A stretch of 64,000 nucleotides of DNA, taken from NCBI GenBank assembly GCA_963808705.1, contig CAWEHB010000014.1, forward strand, positions 124,001 through 188,000. Reading direction: 5' to 3'. A program made the position numbers and the translations under genes. Below are positions 16,388 to 25,122 of this stretch, piece after piece (position 1 is the stretch's first letter; every line of letters starts with the position of its first letter). This stretch comes from JASHPR01 sp963808705. Lineage in GTDB: Bacteria; Actinomycetota; Actinomycetes; Streptosporangiales; Streptosporangiaceae. The notes beneath the pieces are model-generated. The model had not been told where the DNA came from, did no database searches, and saw only the letters and a list, made by a program, of their open reading frames with translations.

Positions 16388-16992
16388 GAATGCTCCGCCG
16401 CGGCCTGCGTGATCAGCGCCTTGAGGCCGTCATAGGACACCGGGCCGATGACGCGGGCCGCGATCTGCCCGCCGGCGTCGACGACCAGCGTGGTGGGAAT
16501 GCCCGCCGGCGGTGCCGTCGACCTGAAGTCCAGGGCGACCAGGTCGTTCGGGTCGTTCAGGCTCGGGTAGCTGATCCGGTACGTGCGCATGAACGCCTCG
16601 GCGCTGGCCGGGTCGTCCCGGATGTCCACGCCGACGAACCGCACGCCGGCCCCGGAGAAGCGCCGCGCGAGCGCGCCGAGCACCGGCGCCTCCTCGCGGC
16701 ACGGCGTGCACCACGACCCCCAGAAGTTCATGACCACCACGGAGCCCCGGTCGGCGGACAGCGTGAACGTCCCGCCGCTCAGCGTGGTCCCGCGGACCTG
16801 CGGGGCCTCGGGGCGGGCCCCGGGCGGGAACACCGTGGTGCCGTAGCTCCCGGGCACGAAGCTGCTCCCGTTGCCGACCGCGGTGTCCTGCGCGGTCGCC
16901 CCCCCGCCGCAGGCCGCCACGCCGAGCGCCACGGCAGCGGCGGCCGCCGCGCCGAGGGCGGCGCGGCGCGCAGAACGAGGCGGGCGGCGCAC
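16384..16992 (-). CDS. TlpA/ResA-like thiol-disulfide reductase lipoprotein
   Basis: Membrane-anchored thioredoxin-fold protein, 202 aa, that probably reduces apocytochrome c cysteines before haem attachment. A basic n-region and hydrophobic stretch end in the lipobox GVAAC. The thioredoxin core shows MNFWGSWCTPCREEAPVL with the active CxxC, and the cis-Pro segment GIPTTLVVD. GTG at 16992 is preceded by AGGAGA about 8 nt upstream. Its stop overlaps the resB start, supporting one transcript. Upstream is a histidine phosphatase, the usual neighbour in this actinobacterial cluster. Confidence 0.9.
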   Translation of the reverse strand: MRRPPRSARRAALGAAAAAAVALGVAACGGGATAQDTAVGNGSSFVPGSYGTTVFPPGARPEAPQVRGTTLSGGTFTLSADRGSVVVMNFWGSWCTPCREEAPVLGALARRFSGAGVRFVGVDIRDDPASAEAFMRTYRISYPSLNDPNDLVALDFRSTAPPAGIPTTLVVDAGGQIAARVIGPVSYDGLKALITQAAAEHS

Positions 16993-17069
16993 TGGGTGAT
17001 CTCCTACACGCAGTAGTATCGTGCCCCATTGTGCCGGATCCCTCCGGAGTGGCCGGAAGTGGGCCGGCC

Positions 17070-17717
17070 TCACGCCCCGGCCACCTGCCCGCGCCCGGCG
17101 CCCGCGGGCTCGGCGTAGCTCACCCCGGTCACCTGGCCCGCGCGGAAGCTGAAGCTGGTCACGCTGCCCAGGGCGCACTGGCGGCGGCGCGGGTCATGCC
17201 AGAGCCGGCGGCCCTCGACGCCGCGGCGGAGGACCCAGATCGGCAGCTGGTGGCTGACGCACACGGCCTCGTGCCCGCGCGCCGCGTCGGCCGCGTCGCA
17301 CAAGGCGGCCCGCATCCTGGCCTCGACCTCGGCATACGGCTCGCCCCACGAGGGCCGGATCGGGTTCCACAGGTGCGGCCAGTGCCAGGGCTGCCGCAGC
17401 GCGCCGTCCCCGACGCCGAACGTCATCCCCTCGAAGTGGTTCCACGGCTCGATCAGCCGCTCGTCGACGACCACCGGGAGGCCGAACTGCGCGGCCAGCG
17501 GCTCGGCCGTCTGCAGCGCCCGCTCCAGGGGCGACGACCGCAGCACGGTCACATCCCGGCCGGCCAGGAAGCCGGCCACGGCCTTGGCCTGCACCCGGCC
17601 GTCCGCCGACAGGCGGAACCCGGGGATCCGCCCGTAGAGCACCCGGCGCGGGTTCTCCACCTCGCCGTGCCGCACCAGGTGCACGATCGTGTCGGGTGGC
17701 GCGGGATTCTCGCTCAT
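17070..17717 (-). CDS. Histidine phosphatase family protein
   Basis: 215 aa cytoplasmic phosphoglycerate-mutase-like phosphatase. The catalytic VRHGEVENP motif is at residues 14-22, with SSPLERALQT carrying the second Arg and the late His in AVCVSHQLPIW. Substrate is unknown; the family includes phosphoglycerate mutases, phosphoserine and sugar phosphate phosphatases. It precedes the TlpA-ResB-CcsB genes by 77 bp, a conserved neighbourhood, but no mechanistic link is known to me. ATG at 17717. Confidence 0.88.
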   Translation of the reverse strand: MSENPAPPDTIVHLVRHGEVENPRRVLYGRIPGFRLSADGRVQAKAVAGFLAGRDVTVLRSSPLERALQTAEPLAAQFGLPVVVDERLIEPWNHFEGMTFGVGDGALRQPWHWPHLWNPIRPSWGEPYAEVEARMRAALCDAADAARGHEAVCVSHQLPIWVLRRGVEGRRLWHDPRRRQCALGSVTSFSFRAGQVTGVSYAEPAGAGRGQVAGA

Positions 17718-17997
17718 AGGGCGCCCAGCCTATCCGCCCGCCGTCCGGGTCCCGCCCGGCGCGGGGCGGCGGGCCCCGGGGCGTGACGTCGTCGATCGCC
17801 CGGATCAGCCGCTCGGCCCGGCGGATCGGCTCCATCACCTCGGGCGGCGGGAACGGCTGCTTCCGGGTGGAGGGCGGCAGCACGCAGAAGTGATTGCGCA
17901 AGGCCATGACGGGTCCTCAGGCGTGTCCCCCGGGCCCGGCGCCGGGGCTTGTAGTCATCCTGGCACGGTCTGCGACCGGTGCGTCCCGTCCGCGCGC

Positions 17998-19290
17998 TCA
18001 GGCCAGCGCGCCCGCGGCGGCCCGGGCCGCGGCGGGCAGCGCGTCGGCGATCCGGCCGATGGCCGCATCATCGTGCGCTGCGGACAGGAACCAGGCCTCG
18101 TACGGCGACGGCGGCAGGTAGACGCCCCGGCTCAGCATCGCGTGGAAGAACGCGGCGTACGCGGCGGACGACTGGCCACGGGCCTCGCCGAAGTCGCGCA
18201 CCCGGCCGGTGACGCCGAGGAACACCGAGAACAGGCTGCCCGCCTGCTGCAGCCGGAACGGCACTCCCTCGGCGGCCAGCGCGCCCGCGGCCAGCCCGGC
18301 GACGGCCGCGGCGGCCTTGTCCACCCGCGCGTACACCTCGGCCGTGCACGCCCGCAACGTGGCCAGCCCGGCCGCGGTGGCCAGCGGGTTGCCGGACAGC
18401 GTGCCCGCCTGGTACACCGGCCCGGCCGGGGCCAGCCGGTCCATGATCTCCGCGCGCCCGCCGAACGCCGCCGCGGGCAGCCCGCCGCCCATCACCTTGC
18501 CGAACGTCATCAGGTCGCCGGCCACGCCCTCGCGCCCGTACCAGCCGGAGCCGGTGACCCGGAACCCGGTCAGCACCTCGTCCATGATCAGCAGCGCCCC
18601 GTGCTCGCGGCAGCGCGCGGCGAGGAACTCGTTGAAGCCGGGGTCGGGCGGCACCACCCCCATGTTCGCCGGGCAGGCCTCGGTGATCACGCAGGCGATC
18701 TGGTCCCCGTGGGCCGCGAACGCCTGCCGGACCGCCTCGGCGTCGTTGTACGGCAGCACCAGCGTGTCGGCGGCCGCCGCCCCGGTCACCCCGGGCGAGT
18801 CGGGCAGCCCGAAGGTCGCGACGCCCGATCCCGCCGCGGCGAGCAGAGCGTCCACGTGGCCGTGGTAACAGCCAGCGAACTTGACCGCCTTCGGCCTGCC
18901 GGTGAAGCCGCGGGCCAGGCGCAGCGCCGACATCGTGGCCTCGGTGCCCGAGCTGACCAGGCGGACCTTCTGCACCGGGGTGCGCGCGGTCAGTTCCTCG
19001 GCCAGTTCCACCTCGCCCGGCGTCACGGTCCCAAAGGACGTGCCGTGCGCGAGCGCCTGGCGCACCGCCTCGGTGACCGCCGGGTGCGCGTGCCCCAGGA
19101 TCACCGGCCCCCAGGAGCAGACGAGGTCGACGTACTCGCGACCCTCCACGTCGGTCAGGTACGGGCCGTGCCCGGACGCCATGAACACCGGCGTGCCGCC
19201 CACCGCGCCGAACGCGCGCACCGGCGAGTTCACTCCGCCCGGCGCCACCGCGCAGGCCCGGGCGAACAGCTTGTCCTGATCTGATGTCAT
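17998..19290 (-). CDS. hemL: Glutamate-1-semialdehyde 2,1-aminomutase
   Basis: PLP enzyme that isomerises glutamate-1-semialdehyde to 5-aminolevulinate in the C5 haem pathway, directly after HemA. 430 aa, standard. Motifs: PGGVNSPVRAF at the N-terminus, GTSFGTVTPGE, MDEVLTGFR and the PLP-lysine segment MTFGKVMGGGLPAAAFGG. The ATG at 19290 overlaps the Prim-Pol-like gene stop by 4 bp. It is separated from the rest of the hem operon only by that gene, so it probably belongs to the same transcript. Confidence 0.96.
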   Translation of the reverse strand: MTSDQDKLFARACAVAPGGVNSPVRAFGAVGGTPVFMASGHGPYLTDVEGREYVDLVCSWGPVILGHAHPAVTEAVRQALAHGTSFGTVTPGEVELAEELTARTPVQKVRLVSSGTEATMSALRLARGFTGRPKAVKFAGCYHGHVDALLAAAGSGVATFGLPDSPGVTGAAAADTLVLPYNDAEAVRQAFAAHGDQIACVITEACPANMGVVPPDPGFNEFLAARCREHGALLIMDEVLTGFRVTGSGWYGREGVAGDLMTFGKVMGGGLPAAAFGGRAEIMDRLAPAGPVYQAGTLSGNPLATAAGLATLRACTAEVYARVDKAAAAVAGLAAGALAAEGVPFRLQQAGSLFSVFLGVTGRVRDFGEARGQSSAAYAAFFHAMLSRGVYLPPSPYEAWFLSAAHDDAAIGRIADALPAAARAAAGALA

Positions 19291-19994
19291 GAGGCGGTTC
19301 CCTCGCAGGCGTCGGCCAGGAACCCGAGCAGCCTGAGCCCGTCCGGCAGCGGCCGTCCGTCCGGCGGGCGCAGCCAGTGCGCCTTGAGCGCGTTGCCGTC
19401 CCGCGACGGCGGGGCCAGCACGTAGCTGTTCCGGCAGTGCCAGCGCAGCCCGGCTACCTCGGGGCTCGTTTCGGGTTCGCAGTCTAGATGGCAGGACCAC
19501 CATTCGTCCTCGTCGGCCGGGGCGCCGCGGGTGGTCACAAAAAACAGGGCCCGGTTCCCCGCGCTGATCGCGACGGGACCGGGCCGGACCGCTGACCGCT
19601 CCATCAGGGCCAGCGCCGCGGCTCCCGCCGCGGCCGACACGTCCAGGACGTCGAATACCCGGCCGGTGACCAGGATGATGTTTCCCTCCGGCCGGGCCAT
19701 CCACCACTGCGCCACCTGGTCGGGATCCGCGGTGGCCTGGACCTGCCAGGCCGGGGATATCGGGTGCGCGCCGGGATCGGGGCAGCCGATCCGGTCGCAG
19801 GAACAGGCCCGCAGCATCTCCCCGGGGCGCTGCGAGCGGCCAGGCGGGTGGGCGCCCGCGCACACCGGCCAGCCCAGGGCGGCGTACCCGGCGGCGGCCG
19901 CCGCCATATTCCGCCCGACGGCCCTGCGTCGGCTCCGGCGCAGTACCGCCTCCACCATCGGCTCCACTTCTGCTCGGCCCGGTCCTGTACCCAC
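19287..19994 (-). CDS. Prim-Pol-like protein (bifunctional DNA primase/polymerase domain, degenerate)
   Basis: 235 aa, essentially one archaeo-eukaryotic primase-like Prim-Pol domain without helicase or zinc domain. Fold markers are AGYAALGWPVCAGAHPPG, a CSC...GCPDPGAHP segment, WWMARPEGNIILVTG and a terminal RNSYVLAPPS. Motif I keeps two Asp (FDVLDV), but the motif II position, where GGRHLYF-like sequence with a catalytic His is expected, reads GNRALFF. I infer loss of polymerase activity. GTG at 19994 is the longest start; an ATG at 19958 with GTGGAG upstream is also credible. It is coupled to hemL by ATGA. Confidence 0.72.
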   Translation of the reverse strand: MGTGPGRAEVEPMVEAVLRRSRRRAVGRNMAAAAAGYAALGWPVCAGAHPPGRSQRPGEMLRACSCDRIGCPDPGAHPISPAWQVQATADPDQVAQWWMARPEGNIILVTGRVFDVLDVSAAAGAAALALMERSAVRPGPVAISAGNRALFFVTTRGAPADEDEWWSCHLDCEPETSPEVAGLRWHCRNSYVLAPPSRDGNALKAHWLRPPDGRPLPDGLRLLGFLADACEGTAS

Positions 19995-20126
19995 CGATAA
20001 TGCCCGGGCGGTCGTTGCGGCCCGCCCGGTACCCCCGGGACGAGACCCATGCGTTGCCCAACAGAGACGCCGCGGTGACCGGGTCGCTGCGGGCCCGGCG
20101 GGTCCGGCGGCCCGGCCGGCCCGGCC

Positions 20127-21110
20127 TCAGCGCAGGCGCCGGGCCACCTCGGCGGCCCAGTAGGTCAGGATGATGCTGGCGCCGGCCCTCCGGATCGCGG
20201 TGAGCGTCTCCATGATCACCCGGTCGCGGTCCAGCCAGCCGTTCGCGGCCGCCGCCTCCACCATCGCGTACTCGCCGCTGACCTGGTAGGCGGCGAGCGG
20301 CAGGGGCACCGCCGCGGCCACCCGGCTGATCACGTCCAGGTACGCCAGGGCGGGCTTCACCATGACGATGTCGGCCCCCTCGCCGGAGTCCAGCAGCACC
20401 TCCCGCAGCGCCTCGTCCGCACTCGCCGGGTCCTGCTGATAGGAGGCACGGTCGCCGAACTGCGGCGCGCCCTCGGCCGCGTCACGGAACGGCCCGTAGA
20501 AGGCCGAGGCGTACTTGGCCGAGTAGGCGCAGATCGCCACCTCGCCGAAGCCCGCCCCGTCCAGCGCCGCCCTGATCGCGCCCACCTGGCCGTCCATCAT
20601 CCCGCTCGGCGCGACCACGTGCGCGCCGGCCGCCGCCTGGGCGACCGCGATCGAGGCGTACCGCTCCAGGGTCGCGTCGTTGTCCACGTCGCCGGATGGC
20701 GTGAGCGGGCCGCAGTGGCCGTGATCGGTGTACTCGCACAGGCACAGGTCGGCCATCAGCACGGTGTCCTGGCCGACCTCGGCGGCCAGGTCGGCCAGGG
20801 CGGCCTGGATGATGCCGGCCGGGTCGTCGGCGGCCGAGCCGCGCGCGTCCTTGACGGCCGGGATGCCGAACAGGATGAGCCCGCCGACCCCCGCGTCCAC
20901 CGCCTCGACGGCCGCCTTGCGCAGGCTGTCCCGCGTGTGCTGCAGCACGCCGGGCATCGACCCGACCGGGCGCGGCTCGCTGATCCCCTCCTTGACGAAC
21001 AGCGGCAGGACCAGGTCGCCCGCGCGCACGCTGGTCGACGCGACCAGCCGCCGCAGGGCGGCGGTCCGGCGGAGCCTGCGCGGCCGGGCCACGGGGAATC
21101 CGGCGCTCAT
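20127..21110 (-). CDS. hemB: Porphobilinogen synthase (delta-aminolevulinate dehydratase)
   Basis: Condenses two 5-aminolevulinates to porphobilinogen; 327 aa, standard. The Cys-rich metal site DLCLCEYTDHGHCG near residue 125 indicates a zinc-type enzyme, and the Schiff-base lysine lies in VMVKPALAYLD near residue 257. Follows cobA/hemD after 61 bp that contain several ctgatccgct-like short repeats; hemL follows after the Prim-Pol gene. ATG at 21110. Confidence 0.96.
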   Translation of the reverse strand: MSAGFPVARPRRLRRTAALRRLVASTSVRAGDLVLPLFVKEGISEPRPVGSMPGVLQHTRDSLRKAAVEAVDAGVGGLILFGIPAVKDARGSAADDPAGIIQAALADLAAEVGQDTVLMADLCLCEYTDHGHCGPLTPSGDVDNDATLERYASIAVAQAAAGAHVVAPSGMMDGQVGAIRAALDGAGFGEVAICAYSAKYASAFYGPFRDAAEGAPQFGDRASYQQDPASADEALREVLLDSGEGADIVMVKPALAYLDVISRVAAAVPLPLAAYQVSGEYAMVEAAAANGWLDRDRVIMETLTAIRRAGASIILTYWAAEVARRLR

Positions 21111-21171
21111 CGGGCGCTCCTGTCTGATCCGGCGGCGGGTACCGCTCGCCTGATCCGCTTAGCTGATCCGC

Positions 21172-22779
21172 TCACCTGATCCTGCGGCGGGCGCCGCGGC
21201 GGCGCTCGCTGGGCCTGCGCACCGGCTCGCCGGCCGCGACGGCGGCGTCGCGCAGCTTCGCGCCGTGCTCGGCCAGCGCGTCCACCAGCGCGGTCACCGA
21301 TGGCCGGGGGGCCATCACGTCCACCCGGAGCCCGAACTCGGCCGCGGTCTTCGCCGTCTCCGGCCCGATCACCGCGATCACCGTCACCGCGTGCGGCTTG
21401 CCGGCGATCCCGATCAGGTTCCGCACGGTGGACGAGGAGGTGAACAGCACCGCGTCGAACCCGCCGCCCTTGATCGCCTCGCGGACCGGGGCGGGCGGGG
21501 GCGCGGCGCGCACGGTCCGGTAGGCGGTGACGTCCTCGGCCTCCCAGCCGAGGCTGGTAAGCCGGGCCAGCAGGGTCTCGGTGGCGATGTCGGCCCGCGG
21601 CAGCAGCACCCGGTTGATCGGGTCGAGCACGTCGTCATAGGCCGGCCAGGCGTCGGCCAGGCCCTCGGCCGACTGCTTGGCATCCGGGACCAGGTCGGGC
21701 ATGATGCCGAACGCGCGCAGCGCGGCCGCCGTCTGCTCACCGACCGCGGCCACCTTGATGCCGGCGAACGCGCGCGCGTCCAGCCCGTACTCCTCGAACT
21801 TCTCCCGCACCGCGCGGACGGCGTTCACCGACGTGAACGCGATCCACTGGTACCTGCCGGTCACCAGGCCCTTGACGGCGCGTTCCATCTGCTGCGGGGT
21901 CCGGGGCGGCTCGACCGCGATGGTCGGCACCTGCTCCGGCACCGCGCCCCAGGTCTGCAGCCGGCTGGTCACCTCGCCCGCCTGCTCCTTGGTCCGCGGC
22001 ACCAGCACCCGCCAGCCGAACAGCGGCTTGGTCTCGAACCAGGACAGCTCGCGCTGGGCGGCGACGCCCTCGCCGACCACGGCGACGGCGGGGCCGTGCG
22101 CGGTGAGCAGGCTCACCCCGGCCGCCTTGAGGTCAGCGGTGACCGACCCGAGGGTGCAGACCACGGTGTGCTGGTCGGTGGTGGTGCCGTCCCAGGTGAT
22201 GGCGAACGGCGTGGAATCGGCCCAGCCGGCCGCCACCAGCATCTTGGCCAGGTCGGCGGGCCCGGTCTCGGCCCCGAGGATCACCAGGGTGCCCGGGCCG
22301 GCCTGCACCCGGCTCACCTCGGAGGCATGGATGATCCTGACGTCGCCGCTGGCGTCGGACGTCAGCGGGATGCCCGCGTAGGCGGGAACCGCGGTGGCAT
22401 TCGGCACCCCCGGCACCACCTCGAACGGCACCCGCGCCTTAGCGCAGGCCGCGGCCTCGGCCGCGGCGTGGCCGAACAGGAACGGGTCCCCGCGCACCAG
22501 CCGGACCACGTGCTGGCCGGCCCGGGCGGCCTTGATGAGCAGCCGCGGGTCCTGCGCCAGCGCGTCGGTATCCGCGATCTCCGCGTCCGGGCGCGCCAGC
22601 CGCCCGAGCTGCGCCATCAGCTCCGGGCTGGCCACCACCAGGTCGGCCTTGGCCAGCAGCGCGGCCGCCCGCACGGTCAGCAGGCCCTCATCTCCGGGGC
22701 CCGCGCCCACGAAGGCGACCCAGCCGCTTGCCTGCCGGCCGTCGTCCTGCTTGTCATTCACGGGTGGGTTCACTGTCAT
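21172..22779 (-). CDS. cobA/hemD: Bifunctional uroporphyrinogen-III C-methyltransferase / uroporphyrinogen-III synthase
   Basis: 535 aa fusion. The N-terminal half is a SUMT-type methyltransferase (WVAFVGAGPGDEGLLTVRA, VRLVRGDPFLFG) that makes precorrin-2 for sirohaem or cobalamin. The C-terminal half from about residue 255 is HemD (GWRVLVPRTKEQAGEV, FTSVNAVRAV, FTSSSTVRNLIG), which cyclises hydroxymethylbilane. The fusion is usual in actinobacteria. ATG at 22779 lies 26 bp inside hemC; GTG at 22761 is an alternative. Product partition to haem and corrinoids occurs at this enzyme. Confidence 0.93.
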   Translation of the reverse strand: MTVNPPVNDKQDDGRQASGWVAFVGAGPGDEGLLTVRAAALLAKADLVVASPELMAQLGRLARPDAEIADTDALAQDPRLLIKAARAGQHVVRLVRGDPFLFGHAAAEAAACAKARVPFEVVPGVPNATAVPAYAGIPLTSDASGDVRIIHASEVSRVQAGPGTLVILGAETGPADLAKMLVAAGWADSTPFAITWDGTTTDQHTVVCTLGSVTADLKAAGVSLLTAHGPAVAVVGEGVAAQRELSWFETKPLFGWRVLVPRTKEQAGEVTSRLQTWGAVPEQVPTIAVEPPRTPQQMERAVKGLVTGRYQWIAFTSVNAVRAVREKFEEYGLDARAFAGIKVAAVGEQTAAALRAFGIMPDLVPDAKQSAEGLADAWPAYDDVLDPINRVLLPRADIATETLLARLTSLGWEAEDVTAYRTVRAAPPPAPVREAIKGGGFDAVLFTSSSTVRNLIGIAGKPHAVTVIAVIGPETAKTAAEFGLRVDVMAPRPSVTALVDALAEHGAKLRDAAVAAGEPVRRPSERRRGARRRIR

Positions 22780-23737
22780 CGTCCCCGCTGCTGATGTGTA
22801 CCGCTGTCCCAGCGGACACAGCCGTATACCTTCCCGCGCCGCGCCGGAGCAACTCGGCCGCCACCTCGCGGCCGAGGCGCCCGGCCTCGGCCGCCGGCCC
22901 GCTGGCGCTCGCCCGCAATGCCGTCCCCCCGTCGGCCGCGACGACGATCGCGTGCAGCCGCAATCCGTCCGCTCCAGCGGCATACCCGCCGACCGGGGCG
23001 CTGCAACCTGCCTCGAGCGCGGCCAGCAGACTGCGCTCGGCCGTGACGGCCGCCCGGGTGGCCGCGTCGCCCGCGCACGCGAGCAGGGCGGCCAGCTCCG
23101 GCTGGCCGGAGCGGCATTCCACGGCGAGGGCCCCCTGGCCCGGCGCGGGCAGCATCTCGTCCGGCTCGAAGACCTGGGTCACCACGTCGAGCCGGCCGAT
23201 CCTGGCCAGGCCCGCGTAGGCGAGCACCACCGCGTCGACCTCGCCGGACGCGACCCGGGCCAGCCGGGTGCCCGCGTTGCCGCGGATCGGTACGGGACGC
23301 ACGTCGGGCCGCAGCAGCAGCAGCTGAGCCGCCCGGCGGGGCGATCCGGTGCCGATCCTCGCGCCCGGCGGCAGGTCGGCGAGCTTGGCGCCGTCCCGGG
23401 CGGCGAGGGCATCCCTCGGGTCGTCCCGGCTCGGCACCGCGGCCAGCTCGATGCCGTCCGGCTGCGCGACCGGCAGGTCCTTGAGCGAGTGCACCGCGAT
23501 GTCGATGTCGCCGGCCAGCAGGCTCGCTCGCAGGGCGCTGACGAACACGCCGGTCCCGCCGATCTGGGCCAGCTGGGCCCGGCTCACGTCCCCGAACGTG
23601 GTGATCCCGGCCAGCTCGACCTCGCGCCCGGTCCGCTCCGTGATCAAGCGCGCGACCTGCTGGGTCTGGGCCATGGCCATGGGGCTCTTGCGGGTGCCGA
23701 GCCGCAGCCTCGGGGCGCCTCGCGACGGGGCGGTCAC
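22754..23737 (-). CDS. hemC: Hydroxymethylbilane synthase (porphobilinogen deaminase)
   Basis: Polymerises four porphobilinogens; 327 aa, standard. LRLGTRKSPMAMAQTQQVA opens the domain, followed by VHSLKDLP, RIGTGSPRRAAQ, and the dipyrromethane-cofactor cysteine in LEAGCSAPVGGYA near residue 245. GTG at 23737 overlaps the hemA stop as GTGA, and the gene's 3-prime end overlaps cobA/hemD by 26 bp, giving tight coupling. Confidence 0.96.
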   Translation of the reverse strand: MTAPSRGAPRLRLGTRKSPMAMAQTQQVARLITERTGREVELAGITTFGDVSRAQLAQIGGTGVFVSALRASLLAGDIDIAVHSLKDLPVAQPDGIELAAVPSRDDPRDALAARDGAKLADLPPGARIGTGSPRRAAQLLLLRPDVRPVPIRGNAGTRLARVASGEVDAVVLAYAGLARIGRLDVVTQVFEPDEMLPAPGQGALAVECRSGQPELAALLACAGDAATRAAVTAERSLLAALEAGCSAPVGGYAAGADGLRLHAIVVAADGGTALRASASGPAAEAGRLGREVAAELLRRGAGRYTAVSAGTAVHISSGDDDSEPTRE

Positions 23738-25122
23738 GTGGGCACCTCCTGCTCCGGCCAGCCCGGCGCGACGGCGTCCGCACGGGTCACCGCCTGTACC
23801 GCTTCGGGGTCGAGGTCGAAGAGCACTCGCAGCACCGCCTCGTAGGAGTCGCCGCCCGGGGAGCCCGCTAGCTCCTTGACCCGGACCGTGGGCGCGTGCA
23901 GCAGCTTATCGGCGATCCGCCGCATGGACTGGGCGATCTCGCGGCGGGCCCTGGTGTCCAGGTCCGGCACGCGGCCGGTCAGCCGCGCCAGCTCGGCGTC
24001 CACCACCTCGGCGGCCTTGGCCCGCAGCGCGACCACGGTGGGGGCGACCCGGGCCGCGCGGTCGGCCGACACCTGCGCCGCGAGTTCCTCGGCCACGATC
24101 CGCCGGACCGCGGCCACGTCTTCCTCGTGCGCGCCGCGGTGCGGGCCCTGGCGGACCTCTTCCAGGCCGATCACGCTCACGCCGGGGAGTGCCGCCGCGG
24201 CGGGATCGACGTCCCGCGGCAGCGCGAGATCCAGCAGCACCAGCGGCCGGCCTGCCGGCGCCCGCGACGTCAGCCCGGCCGCCACGGCGTCCGCGGTGAT
24301 CACGTGGCCGGGCGCTCCCGTGCAGGAGACGACCAGGTCGGCGGCGGCGATCTCGGCCGGCAGCCGGGAAAGCTCGGCCGCCCGGGCCGGCACGGTGACC
24401 GGCACGGTGGCCGCGAGCCGCTGCGCGCGGCTGGCGGACCGGTTGGCCACCATGAGTCGGGCCGCTCCCATCCGGGCCACGGTGGCGACCGCCAGCGAGC
24501 TCATCGAGCCCGCGCCGACCACGAGCACCGACAAGCCGGCCAGGGCCGCCTCGGCGACCGGCGCGACTGGCGGGGCCGGCCGGGCCGCGCGCAGCCGCTG
24601 CGCCGCGTCCTCGAGCCCCACGCTCACCAGGCTGGCACCCGCCCGGTCGATCCCGGTCTCGGCGTGCGCCCGCTTGCCCGCGCGCAGCGCGAGCGAGCCC
24701 AGGTCGGACAGGGCCCGGCCGAGCGTGCCCTGCTCCCCGGCGCTGCGGAGCGCCTGGCGGACCTGGCCGAGGATCTGGCCCTCGCCGATCACCATGGAGT
24801 CGAGCCCGCAGGCCACCGAGAGCAGGTGCTGGACGGCGCGGTCCTCGTAGTGCACGTACAGGTGCGGGGTGAGCTCGGCCAGCGGAACCCCGGCGTGCCG
24901 CGCCAGCAACTCGCAGATCGCGGACACGCCGCCGTGGAACTTCTCCACCTCGGCGTAGACCTCAACCCGGTTGCACGTGCTCACCACGAGGGATCCCGCG
25001 ACGCCGTCGGCATGGAACACGTCGCGCAGCAGCTTGGCCAGCGTGTCGCCGGTCACCACGGCCCGCTCGAGCGTCGGCACGGGCGCGCTCTTGTGGCTGA
25101 GGCCCACCACGAGCACGCTCAC
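23734..25122 (-). CDS. hemA: Glutamyl-tRNA reductase
   Basis: First committed enzyme of the C5 haem route, reducing Glu-tRNA to glutamate-1-semialdehyde with NADPH; 462 aa. The catalytic Cys is in STCNRVEVYAEV near residue 50, followed by CGLDSMVIGEGQILGQV, the Rossmann motif VVGAGSMSSLAV and a C-terminal dimerisation helix region. GTG at 25122 overlaps the rex stop by 4 bp, so haem synthesis is coupled to translation of the redox regulator. A Rex-like operator before rex suggests NADH-responsive control. Confidence 0.96.
   Translation of the reverse strand: MSVLVVGLSHKSAPVPTLERAVVTGDTLAKLLRDVFHADGVAGSLVVSTCNRVEVYAEVEKFHGGVSAICELLARHAGVPLAELTPHLYVHYEDRAVQHLLSVACGLDSMVIGEGQILGQVRQALRSAGEQGTLGRALSDLGSLALRAGKRAHAETGIDRAGASLVSVGLEDAAQRLRAARPAPPVAPVAEAALAGLSVLVVGAGSMSSLAVATVARMGAARLMVANRSASRAQRLAATVPVTVPARAAELSRLPAEIAAADLVVSCTGAPGHVITADAVAAGLTSRAPAGRPLVLLDLALPRDVDPAAAALPGVSVIGLEEVRQGPHRGAHEEDVAAVRRIVAEELAAQVSADRAARVAPTVVALRAKAAEVVDAELARLTGRVPDLDTRARREIAQSMRRIADKLLHAPTVRVKELAGSPGGDSYEAVLRVLFDLDPEAVQAVTRADAVAPGWPEQEVPT

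Noticed and set aside
17194..17907. 237-codon frame overlapping the histidine phosphatase
   Set aside because: Most of it is a shadow of the phosphatase; only the first 40 codons look protein-like, reported as a weak finding.
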